NCBI GenBank assembly: GCA_025359905.1
Contig: JANYDF010000124.1
Location: 1 to 37,319 of the forward strand
Source of the DNA: Rhodospirillales bacterium
GTDB lineage: Bacteria > Pseudomonadota > Alphaproteobacteria > Acetobacterales > Acetobacteraceae
Length of the DNA: 37,319 bases
Direction: 5' to 3'
Made by a program: the position numbers and the translations under genes. Below the pieces are notes generated by a model, which worked only from the letters and a program-made list of their open reading frames with translations, had not been told where the DNA came from and did no database searches. Positions within the stretch are counted from its first letter, which is position 1, and each line of letters starts with the position of its first letter. Shown piece by piece: positions 7,901 through 19,900 of this stretch.

Positions 7901-10900
7901 TTGTGCAGGCCCCGGCCGGGAGCAACAATGCCGGCAGCAACAATTTCGCCACCATCCAGATCGCCAGCGCGGCGGTGGGGGCAACCGCCATCGCCGGCAG
8001 CGTCACCGTCACGCCGGGCACCGCCGCCAGCAGCATCGCCGCCAGCGCGCCGGTGTTCGCCACCACCGCGATGACGCCGTACCCGGCGGCCACCGCGCGC
8101 ACCGGCCTCACGCTGCTCGGCCAGACCGTCACCATCGACAAGCCGCTGATCGCCGGTACGCTGACGCTGTACAGCCGCAACGACGGCTCCGAAACCGCGA
8201 CCGGCGCCATCGACGCGCTGGCGTTGAGCGGGGCGGCGGGCGTGGTGTCCGGCGGCGCGCCCGCCAGCGGCATCGCGGCCCTCGGCTGGACCGCCACCTC
8301 GATCGGCTGGGGCACCGCGCCGGTCACTGGCAGCCTGACGCTGACCACGGCGGGTGCCAACCAGATTGTTACGCTGAATAGCTATCTCGCCACCGGCACA
8401 ATCGCGCTGGCCGCCACCCTGGCCTCGGCCGGGTTCACCACGCTGACCGTCGCTGGCCCGGTGGTCAGCGGCTACGGCAAGACCACCGGCGCGATCAGCC
8501 TCGACGTGGCGGGCGACGTGTCGGTCACCGGCCCGCTGGTGGTGGCCAACGCTTCGGCGGGATCGGCCGGCAGCGTGGTGCTGACCGCCACCGGCAACGT
8601 CGCGGTCAGCGGCAGTGCTGCGGAGATTTTCGCCCCCGGCAGCGTCGCCATCGCCGCCAGCGGCGGGGCCAGCGTCATCGCCATCAGCGGCGGTGCCGTG
8701 GTCGGCGGCGGCAGCGTCAGCCTCAGCGCCGGGGTGAAAACGCTGGACGGCGGCGGGCAGGTCGTTGCGACCGGCAGCGGTGCGACCGGCAGCGGTGCGA
8801 CGTTCAGCGGCGGTGCCACCACGCTGGGCAGTGCCGGCATCGTGCTCAGCCACGGCACCGCAGGCTTCGACACGCTGACCACCGCCGGGACCGTGCAGGT
8901 GGCCGGTTCGCTGACGGCGGCCGGATTGCTCACCCAATCGGCCGGCAGCGTGACCGTGGGCAGCGTGGCGCTGGCCGCGTTCAGCCAGAGCGGCGGCACG
9001 CTGGCGGCGTCGGGTGCGATTGCCATCGGCAGCGGCAGTGCCGGCACGGCGGGCGATGCCGGTTCGGTGGCCGCCGTGATCGCCGGGTCGCTGACCCAGA
9101 CCGGCGGTGCCATCATCGGCAAGCAGAATATCGACATCTGGACCGCAAGCGGCGTCAGCCTCGGCGGCAGCATCGCGGCGGGCGGCACGCTGGGGCTGAC
9201 GGCGGGCGGCGATGTGCAGCAAACCGGCGGGCTGCTGGCCGGGGCGGGTGGGGTGCGCCTGCTGAGTGTGGCGGGCAACGCCACGCAATCCGGCGGTGCG
9301 GTCGCGGGCGGCACGGTGCTGGGCACCGGGGTGCTGGTGCAGGCGCCCGCCGGGTCGAACGATTTCGGCACTCTGCAAATCGCCGGCACGCCCACGGTGG
9401 CCACGCTGGCCAGCCTGACGCTGACCTGCCCGGCCTGTGCCGTGCCCGAGCAGGCGCTGCTGGCCGCCCCGGTGGTGACCGCGACCGGGTCCAGCATCAC
9501 GCCGCCGGCGCCCAGCGCCATGGCGGCCTATCCGGCGGCCGGCGCGCGGGTCAATTTGTCGCTGATCGGCCAGACCATCAGCATCGACAAGGCGGTGACG
9601 GCGGGCACGCTGACGCTGTTCTCGCGCACCGATACCACCGAGACGGCGGCCGGGGCCATCGACGCCACCCAGTTGACCGGTGCGGCCGGTGTCGCCGCCG
9701 ACAGCGCCAGCACCATCCAACTGGCCACCGGCCTCACCGGGCGCGGCTGGACCGCTGCCACCTTAGGCTGGACCGCGACCGCCACCGGCAACGCGGGTTT
9801 CACGGCCGGAACCAACCAAATTCTGACGTTGGGCACCTATCTGGCCACCGGCACTCTGGCGCTGACCGATGCGCTGACGTCGCCGGGTGCCGCGACGCTG
9901 AGCGTGACCGGCCCGGTGATCGGCGGCTACGGCGCGCTGGCCGGTTCGGTCAGCCTGGGTGTCACCGGCAACATCGCCGTCACCGCGCCGATTGCGGTGG
10001 CCAGCACGGCCGCCGGGGCCACCGGCAGCGTGTCCTTGTCGGCGACCGGCAGCGTCAGCGTCAGCGGCGCCACCACCGAGATTTTCGCGCCCAGCACCGT
10101 CGATATCGCGGCGGGCGGTTCGCTGGCGGTGAGCGGCGGCGCGGTGCTGGCCAGCGCCAGCCTGACGCTGAGCGGGCTCACCAAATCGGTCGGCAGCGGC
10201 GCGCAGGTGCTGGCCACCGGCAGCGGGGCGAATTTCACCGGCGGCGCCACCGCCATCGGCAATTCCGGCAGCATCGCCAGCAACGGCACGCTGAGTTTCG
10301 ATGCGCTCACCACGTCCGGCGCGGTCATGGCCGCCGGTGCGCTGACGGTGGCGGGCACGCTGACGCAGAGCGGCGGCGCCACCACGGCGGGGGCGGTCAC
10401 GCTCGGCGCATTGTCGCAAAGCGGCGGCACGCTGGCGGCGGCGGGCACGCTGACGGTGGGCAGTGCGGCGAGCGGCATCGCCGGGCAGTCCGGCTCGGCG
10501 GCGGCCAGCGGCGGCTTCGCCCAGAGCGGCGGCACGCTGGCGGTATCCGGCGATGTGAATATCTGGTCGGCGGCGGGTCTCACCACCTCCGGCAGCGTAG
10601 CGGCGGGCGGCACCATCGGCGTCACCGCGTCGGGCAATGTGCAGCAAAACGCCGGCGGCGTGCTGTCGGGCGCGGGCGGCGTGCATCTGCTCAGCACCGG
10701 CGGCGATGCGGTGCAGGTGGGCGGCGTGGTGGCGGGCGGCGTGGTGGCGGCTGGCACCGTGGCGGGCAGCGGCGTGCTGGTGCAGGCCCCGGCGGGGTCG
10801 AACAATTTCGGCACCATCCGCATCGCCGCCGGTCCGTCGGCGGCCATCGGCGGCGCGGTGGCGGTGGATTGCCCGGTCTGCGTGGTGCCGATCCCCTCGG

Positions 10901-13900
10901 TGCTGACCGCACCGGCCGGATCGTTCACCCAGGGCACCGCCAGCGTTGCCGCGCCCGGCACGATGACGGCCTATCCGTCCAACGCCGCGCGGGTCGATCT
11001 GACGCTGCTGGGCCAAAGCATCGCCATCGACAAATCCGTCGTGGCGGGCACGCTGGCCTTGTATTCGCAGAACGCCAGCACCGAGAGCGGCGGCGGCGCC
11101 ATCGACGCCCAAATGCTGACCGGGGCGGCTGGGGTGGCCACCGACAGCGCCAGCACGGTGCAACTGGCCACCGGGATTCTGTCGCTCGGCTGGACTGCGG
11201 CGCAACTGGGCTGGACCAGCGCCACCACCGCCAACGCCAGCTTCGCCACCGCCGGGGCCAACCATATCCCCGCGCTCGGCACCTATCTGGCCACCGGCAG
11301 CCTCACGCTGGCCGATGCGCTGGGCGCGCCGGGTTCCACCGTGCTCAGCATCGCGGCTCCGGTGCTCGCCGGGTACGGCGGTGCGGCCGGATCGGTCAGC
11401 ATGACGGTCAGCGGCGATCTGGCGGTCACCGCCCCGGTGGCGGCGGCGGGCGGGTCCGGCAACGTGTCGCTGTCGGCGACCGGCAATGTCAGCGTCAGCG
11501 GCGCCACGACGGAGATTTTCGCCCCCGGCACGGTGCGGGTGGCCGCGACCGGCGGGACCAGCACCATCGACATCAACAGCGGTGCCGTGCTCGGCGGCGG
11601 CGGCGTGACACTGGTGGCGGCGGTGAAGACCCTCGGCACCGGCGCGCAGATCGCCGCGACCAGCAGCGGGGCGGCGTTCACCGGCGCCAGCTTCACCGGC
11701 GGGGCGACCACGCTGGACGCCAGCGCCAGCGTGCTCAGCAACGGCAGTGCGGCGTTCGACGCGCTGACCACGGCGGGCACCGTGGCGGCGGGCGGCGGCG
11801 TGACGGTGACTGGCACCCTGACGCAAACCGCCGGGCTGGTCAGCGGCGGCGGTGTCAGCATGGCGGCCTTGGCGCAAAGCGGCGGCGTGCTGGCGGCCAC
11901 CGGGTCGATGACCTTCGGCAGCGGCAGTGCGGGCATTGCGGGCGATGCCAGTTCGGCGGGTGCGACCATCGGCGGCAGCTTCAGCCAGACCGGCGGCAGC
12001 ATCGCTGCGGGCGGCAATATCAATCTGTGGGCGCCGGGCAATCTGGCGCTGGGCAATCTGGCGCTGGGCGGCACGCTGGCGGCGGGCGGCACGCTCGGCA
12101 TCACCGCGTTCGGCACGCTCGCGCAAACCGACGGGCTGCTGTCCGGCCAGGGCGGCGTGCATCTGCTCAGCATCACCGGCGACGCCACCCAGTCGGTTGG
12201 CGTGCTGGCGGCGGGCGCCGGTTCGGGGGCGCTGGTGCAAGCGCCGAAGGGCGTCAACGATTTCGGCCTGCTGCAAATCGCAGGCGCGGTCAGCGTGTCG
12301 GGCATCGGCGCGGTATCGCTCGATTGCCCGGTCTGCGCGGTGCCGCTGGCCGCCGTGCCGGTGGCGCCCACGGTGTCGGTGGCGTCCGCCAGCGCCGCCA
12401 GCATCGCCGCCCCCACCGCGATGACGGCGTATCCGGCGGCGTCCGGGCGGGCCGATCTGACGCTGCTCGGCGACAGCATCGATCTGGACAAATTCATCAT
12501 CGCCGGGACGCTGGCGCTGTACTCGCGCCACGACACCACCGAGAGCGGTGCTGCCGGGATCGACGCGCTGGCGCTGAGCGGGTCGGCGGGCGTGGCCAAG
12601 GACGCGGCGGACACCATCCAACTGGCCAGCGGCATCGCCGCACTGGGCTGGAACGCGACATCGCTCGGCTGGACCACGGCGGGCAGTGCTGCGGCGGCGT
12701 TCGACACTGCGGGCAGCGTCAACCAGATCCTCAGCCTGGGCCGCTATCTGGCGACCGGCAACCTCACCTTCGCCGACACGCTGACCAGCCCCGGCGCCAC
12801 CACGCTGACCATCGGCGGCCCGGTGGCGGGCGGCCCGGTGGCGGGCGGCTACGGCGGCGGTGCGGGCGGCGTGGCGCTGAGTGTGACCGGCGATCTGCTG
12901 ATCGCCGCCCCGGTTACTGCCACCGGTACTATTGCGGTGCTGGCGTCCGGCAACATCACGGTCACCGGGCCGGCCACCGAGGTGTACGCGGCGGGCGGCG
13001 TGGGTTTGACCACCTTCGGCGGGGTCATCACCGCCGGCGTCAGCGCGGGCGACAACCCGGTGATCGGCGGCGGCGGCGCGACACTGGACGCGGCGGCCAT
13101 CGTGCAGAACGGCGGCAGCATCGCCGCCCACGGCCCGATTGTGCTGGCGGCCAGCGGCGGGGCGATCACCCAGAACGCGGGCCTGATCGCCACCGACGGC
13201 ACGCTGACCATCAGCGCCGGGGTGCTGAGCGTGGGCGGCACGCTGATCGCGCCGAGCATCGCGGGCACGCTGTCGATTGGCGGCATGGTGCTGCGTTCGG
13301 CCACCGCCACCACGCTCGTCAGCAGCAGCGACGGCGTGATCGCCGGGGCCACGCTGCAAACCGCGATGACGCTGGATATGTCGGCCAACAATCTGGCCAT
13401 CGCCAGCGGCCAGGTGCTGACCGGCGGCGACCTGCTGATCGGCAGCCTGGCGCAAAGCGGCGGCGTGCTGGCGGCGGGCGGCAATGCGCGCGCCGGCAGC
13501 GGCAGCGGCACGGCGGGCAGCGCCGGGTCGGCGGCCAGCGGCGGCGGCGTCACCCAGACCGGCGTCACCCAGACCGGCGGCACGCTGCTGGCGGCGGGCA
13601 ACGTCGATCTGTGGTCGGCGGGCGGCATCGGGCTGGCGGGCAGCGTGGCGGCGGGCGGCAGCCTGGGTGCGACGGCAGCGCTCGATATCGCCCAGACCGC
13701 CGGGCTGCTGTCCGGGGCGGCGGGCGTGCATCTGCTCAGCAGCGGCGGCAATGCCACCCAATCCGGCGGCGTGGTGGCGGCGGGCACCGCCAGCGGTGCG
13801 GGCGTGCTGGTGCAGGCCCCGCTGGGGACCAACAATTTCGGCACGGTGCAGATTGCCGGGGCGGCCAGCGTATCGAGCATCGGCGCGGTGTCGCTCGACT

Positions 13901-16900
13901 GCCCGGCCTGCGCGGTGCCGCAACCGGCCAGCCCGGCGGCGGCCACCGTCACGCTGACCCCCGCCAGCAGCAGCCTCGCCGCTCCGGCGGCGATGGCGGC
14001 CTATCCGTCGGCGGCGGCACGGGTCGATCTGACCTTGGTTGGCGGCAGCATCGCCATCGACAAACCGGTGACCGCCGGCACACTCAGCCTGTTCTCGCAA
14101 TTCGACAGCACCGCCAGCGGCGGCGGGGCCATCGACGCGGCGGTGCTGACCGGTGCCGCCGGGGTGGCTGCCGACGGCAGCAGCACCATTCAACTGGCCA
14201 GCGGCCTTACTGCCCTCGGCTGGAATGCCGGGCTGCTCGGCTGGACCGTGCCCAGCATCGGCAACCTCGGCCTGACCGCCGGGAGCAATCAAATCCGCGC
14301 GCTGGGCGCTTATCGAGCGACCGGCAATTTTGCCCTGGCGGACACGCTGACGTCGGCGGGCGCCACCAAGCTGACCATCGGCGGGCCGGTGGCGGCAGGC
14401 TATGGCACGCCAGCGGGCACACTCGGCATTGCGCTGACCGGCGATCTGGCGGTGAGCGCGCCGCTGGTGGCCAGCACCGGCGTGGCGTTGTCGGCGACCG
14501 GCAGCGTTACGGTCAGCGGCTCCACCACCGAGGTATTCGGCGGCAGCACGGTCGATATCGCCGCGGGCAGCAGCATCGCGGGCAGCAGCATCGCGCTCAG
14601 CGGCAGTGCGGTGATCGGCGGCGGCAGCGTGACGCTGACGGCGGCCAGCAAATCGCTGCTGACCGGGGCACAGGTGCTGGCCACCGGCGGCGGGGTGGAT
14701 TTCGCCGGCGGGACGACCAGCATCGGCGGCAGCGGCGTGGTGGCCAGCAATGGCACCGCCAGCTTCGACGCGCTGACCACATCGGGCACGGTGGCCTCGG
14801 CCGGGCTGCTGACGGTGGCGGGCCTGCTGACGCAGAACGGCGGTGCTGTGAACGGCGGCGGCGTGGTGCTCGGGTCGCTGACCCTGACCGGCGGCACGCT
14901 GGCGTCGGGCGGCGGGCTCGGCATCGGCAGCGGCAGCACCGGCATCGGCAGCACTGGCGTGGCCGGGCAGGCGAGTTCGGCCGCCGCCGCACTGAGCGGC
15001 AGCTTCAGCCAGACCGGCGGGCTGATCCTGGCTGCGGGCGATGTGAACATCTGGGCGGCGGGGGCCGTGGCGCTGTCCGGCACCATCGCGGCGGGCGGCA
15101 CGCTGGGGCTGACGGCGGGCGGCACCATCCAGCAAACCGGCGGCGTGCTGTCCGGGCTGGGCGGGCTGAACCTGCTCAGCGTCAGCGGCGACGCCGCGCA
15201 AAGCGGCGGCGTGCTGGCGGCGGGCACCTTGTCGGGCACCGGCGTGCTGGTGCAGGCGCCGGCGGGCAGCAACGATTTTGGCGCGATCCGCATTGCCGCC
15301 GCCCCGGCGGTCAGCGCAGGCGGCGGCGTGGCGCTGGATTGCCCGGCCTGCGTGGTGCCGCAAGCCGCCGTGCTGGCGGCCCCCACGGTGTCGGCGAGCG
15401 CTGGCAGCGCCAGCTTCGCCGCCCCGCTGACGATGGCGGCGTTCCCGGCGGCGGCCGGGCGGGTCGATGTCACGCTGCTCGGCAATGCGATCAGCATCGA
15501 CAAGACCATCAGCGCGGGCACGCTGACGCTGTATTCGCGCATTGGCACGGTCGAGACGGCGGCCAGCGGCATCGACGCGGTCACACTGACCGGGGCGGCC
15601 GGGATGCCGGCCGATAGCGGCGGCACGGTGCAGCCGGCTTCCGGTCTGGCGGCGCTGGGCTGGAGCCCGGCGGCGCTCGGCTGGACCGCCGCCAGCGGCG
15701 GCAACGCCACGTTCAACACGGCCGGCGCGGTCAATCACGTGCTGAACCTCGGCGGCTATCAGGCCACCGGCAGCTTCCAACTGGCCGATACGCTGATACC
15801 AGGGGCAGCGCCGTTGCGCGTGAGCGGCCCGGTGAGCGGCGGCTATGGCCGCGCCACCGGCAGCGTTGGCATCGCGGTGACCGGCGATCTGAACGTCGCC
15901 GCCCCCGTGGTGGCCACCAGCGGCTCGGCTGGCGCGAGCGGCAGCGTGTCGCTGTCGGCCACCGGCAGCGTGAGCGTCGCGGGCACCACGACGCAGATCT
16001 TTGCCCCGGCCACGGTCGCCATCGCTTCGGGCAGCACGCTGGCGGTGAGCGGCGGCGCGGTGATCGGCGGCGGCAGCGTGACGTTGTCGGCTCCCATCAA
16101 GACCATCGGCGGCGCGCAGGTGCTGGCAACCGGCGGCGGCGCCAGCTTCACCGGCGGCAGCACCACGCTGGATGCGGCCAGCACGGTGGCCAGCAATGGC
16201 ACGCTGGCGTTCGATACGCTGGGCGTGTCCGGCACGCTGGCGGCGGCGGGCGGGCTGACGGTCGCGGGCACGCTGACCCAGGATAGCGGCAGCCTGATCG
16301 CGGCCAGCGTCACCGCGCTGGCGCTCAATCAAAGCGGCGGCGTGCTGGCGGCCGCGGGCAGCATCGCCATCGGCACGCTCAGCACCGGCACGCTCAGCAT
16401 TGGTGTGGCCGGGCAGGCCAGTTCGGCGGCGGCGTCGCTCGGCGGCGGCTTTAGCCAGACGGCGGGCAGCGTGCTGGCGGGCGGGGCGATCGACATCGCC
16501 AGCGCGGGCGGCTTCACGGCGGGCGGCACCGTCGCGGCGGGCGGCACGCTGGGGCTGACGGCGGCGGGCGCCATCCAGCAAACCGGCGGCGTGCTGTCCG
16601 GCTTGGGCGGGGTGCATCTGTTGAGCCTGACCGGCAGCGCCACCCAGGCCGCCGGCGGCATTGTCGCGGGCGGCACGCTGGCCGCCAGCGGCGTGGTGGT
16701 GCAGGCCCCCAAGGGCAGCAACGATTTCGGGGCGGTGCAGATTGCCAGCGCGCCCCTGGTGACGCCGGGCGGCGGCGTGGCGCTGGATTGCCCGGCCTGC
16801 GTGGTGCCGCAACCAGCACTGCTGGCCGCCCCGGTGGTCTCCACCGCGCCCGGTTCGGCCAGCTTCGCCGGAACGCTGGCGATGGCGGCGTATCCGAACA

Positions 16901-19900
16901 GCACCGGGCGGGTCGATCTGACGCTGCTCGGCAACACGGTTAATCTGGACCGCGCCGTCACGGCGGGCACGCTGGCGCTGTATTCGCAGCTCAGCACCGC
17001 CGAGACCGCGAACGGGGCGCTCGACGTGCTGAGCCTGACCGGCAGCGCTGGCGTCGCCACCGATCTGGGCGGCGCGGTGCAACTGGTCAGCGGCATCACG
17101 TCGCCGTCGCCATCGGGGCTTGGCTGGACCGCCACCGCCCTCGGCTGGACGGCGGCGGCGAACGGCAGCGCGGTGCTGGCGGTCGCGGCGGGCAATCAGG
17201 TGGTGGCGCTGGGCCGCTATCTGGCGACCGGCAATTTCACCCTGGCCGATACGCTCGGCGTGCCAGCCCCCACGCTCAGCATCACCGGGCCCGTGGTGGC
17301 CGGCTACGGTGCGGCCAGCGGCGTGGTCAGCATCGCGGTGACCGGCAATCTGGCGGTGACGGCGCCGGTGGTGGCGGCGAGCGCCGCGGCCGGGGCGAGC
17401 GGCAGCGTGTCGCTGTCGGCGACCGGCAATGTGGCGCTCAGCGGGGCGGCCACCGAGGTGTTCGCGCCGGGCGCGGTCGGCATCAGTGCTGGCGGCACGC
17501 TGGCGCTGAGCGGCAACGCGGTGGCGGGCGGGGCCAGTGTCGCGCTGGCAGCGCCGGTGAAAACCCTGACCGGGGCGGCGCAAGTGGCGGCTACCGGCAG
17601 CGGGGCGAGCGGCAGCGGGGCGAGCTTTGGGGCGAGCTTTACGGGCGGCAGCACCGCACTCAGCGCGGGCAGCGCCATTTCCAGCAGCGGCAGCCTGAGT
17701 TTCGATACGCTCGCCATGTCCGGCGCGCCGGCGGTGTCGGCCAGCGGCGCGGTGACGGTCAGCGGCTTGCTGGCGCAGGGCGGCGGCTCGCTGATCGGCG
17801 GGCAGGTGACGCTCGGGTCGATGAGCCAGACCGGGGGCACACTGGCGGCCAGCGCGGTTGCGGTGGGCAGCGGCGGCGGCACGGCGGGGCTGGCGGGGTC
17901 GGCGGCGGCCAGCGGCGCGTTCAGCCAGAGCGCCGGGGCGTTGATCGTGGCCACCACCAATATCGACATCTGGACCACCGGCGGCCTTGCGGTGGCGGGC
18001 GCGATCCAGGCGGGCGGCACCATCGGCGCGACGGCGGCGTCGGGGATCGCGCAGAGCGGCGGGGCACTGTCCGGCTTGGGCGGCGTGCATCTGCTGACGC
18101 TGGCGGGCAATGCCGTGCAATCCGGCGGCATTGTGGCGGGCGGCACCGTTGCGGCGGGCGGCACCGTGGCGGGCAGCGGCATCCTGGTGCAGGCCCCGGC
18201 GGGCAGCAATAATTTCGGCAGTTTCCAGATTGCCTTCGCGCCGAGCTTTGCCCCCAACGGCGCGGCGGCCGTGACGTGCCCGGCCTGCGTGGTGCCGGAA
18301 CCGGCGAGCCCGGTGGCAGCCAGCGTGACCGCGCCGGGCGGGCTGATCATTCCTGCGACCCCCAACGCGATGGCGGCCTATCCGTCCACCGCCGGGCGCA
18401 CCGATGCGACGCTGACCGGCCAGACCATCACGCTGGACAAGCCGGTGACGGCGGGCACGCTGGCGCTGTATTCGCGCAACGACACCACGCAGACCGCCGC
18501 CGCTGCCATCGACGCGCGGCTGCTGACTGGCTCGGCCGGGGTGCCGGTGGACGGCCTCGGCGCGGTGCAGATCGGCAGCGGCTTGGCCGGGTTGGGCTGG
18601 ACCGCCGCCGGGCTGGGCTGGACCTCGGCCAGCACCGGCAATGCCGCACTGGCCACGGCGGGCGCCAACCACATCACCGGCCTGGGCCGCTATCTGGCGA
18701 CCGGCGATTTCACGCTGGCGGACAAGCTGACCTCGGTGGGCTTCACCACGCTGGCCATCGGCGGCCCGGTGGCGGGCGGCTACGGCGTGGCGTCTGGTAA
18801 CGTCGCCATCGGCGTGACCGGCGATCTGGCGGCGAGCGGGCCGGTGGTGGCGTCCGGCACGGTGGCGCTGACCACCAGCGGCAGCCTGAGCGTCAGCGGC
18901 AGCACGGCGGAGCTGTTTGGCGGCGGTGCGGTCAACCTCGCGGTGGGCGGTGCGATGACCGCCAGCGCCGGGGCGGTGATCGGCGGCGGCAGCGTGAGCG
19001 TTGCGGCGGCGAGCGCGACACTGACCGGCGCGAAGCTGCTGGCGACCGGCAGCGGGGCCACGTTCAGCGGCGGCGGCACCACGCTGGACAGCACCAGTGC
19101 CGTGGCCAGCAACGGCACGCTGGCGTTCGACGCGCTGACCACTTCGGGCACCATCGCGGCGGCCGGGGCGGTCAGCATCGCGGGCGCGTTCAACCAGACC
19201 GGCGGCGCGCTGGCCTCGGCGTCCGGCGTGTTCATCGGCAGTTCGGCCAGCGGGGCCGGGCTGACCGGCAGCACGGGCATCGGAGCGCCGATCAGCCAGA
19301 GCGCTGGCGCGGTGCTGCTGGCGGGCGGCAGCATCAATCTGTGGTCGGCCAGCACGATCGGCCTCGGCGGCACCGTCGAGGCGGGCGGCACGCTGGGGGC
19401 GACGGCCAGCGGCGGGCTGACGCAAACCGGCGGGCTGCTGTCCGGGCTGGGCGGGATGCATCTGCTCAGCACCGGGGGTGCGGCGCTGCAAAGCGGCGGC
19501 AACATCGCGGGCGGCACGGCGCCGGGCGCTGGCGTGCTGGTGCAGGCGCCGAACGGGGCCAACGATTTCGGCGGCTTGATGATCGCCAGCGCGCCGTCCA
19601 CCTCCACGGTAAGCAGCGTGACGTTGAATTGCCCGGCCTGCGCGGTGCCGCTGCCGGGCGCCATCGCGGCGCCGCTGTCCAGCTTTGTGGCGGGCGGCGC
19701 CACGGCGGCGCAGGCGATGGCCGGGTTCCCGTCGGCGGCGGCGCGGGTCAATCTGACGCTGCTCGGCCAGTCGATCAGCATCGACAAGCCCACCATCGCC
19801 GGGGCACTGGCGCTGTATGCCCGCGACACCGTCACCGAGACATCCACCGGCATCGTCGACGCACAGGCGCTGAGCGGGGCCGTGGGCGTGGCGCCGAACG

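Noticed and set aside
9421-9450. CPxC motifs as c-type haem sites
   Set aside because: The motif is CPACAVP or CPVCxVP with no His after the second Cys, so it is not CxxCH.
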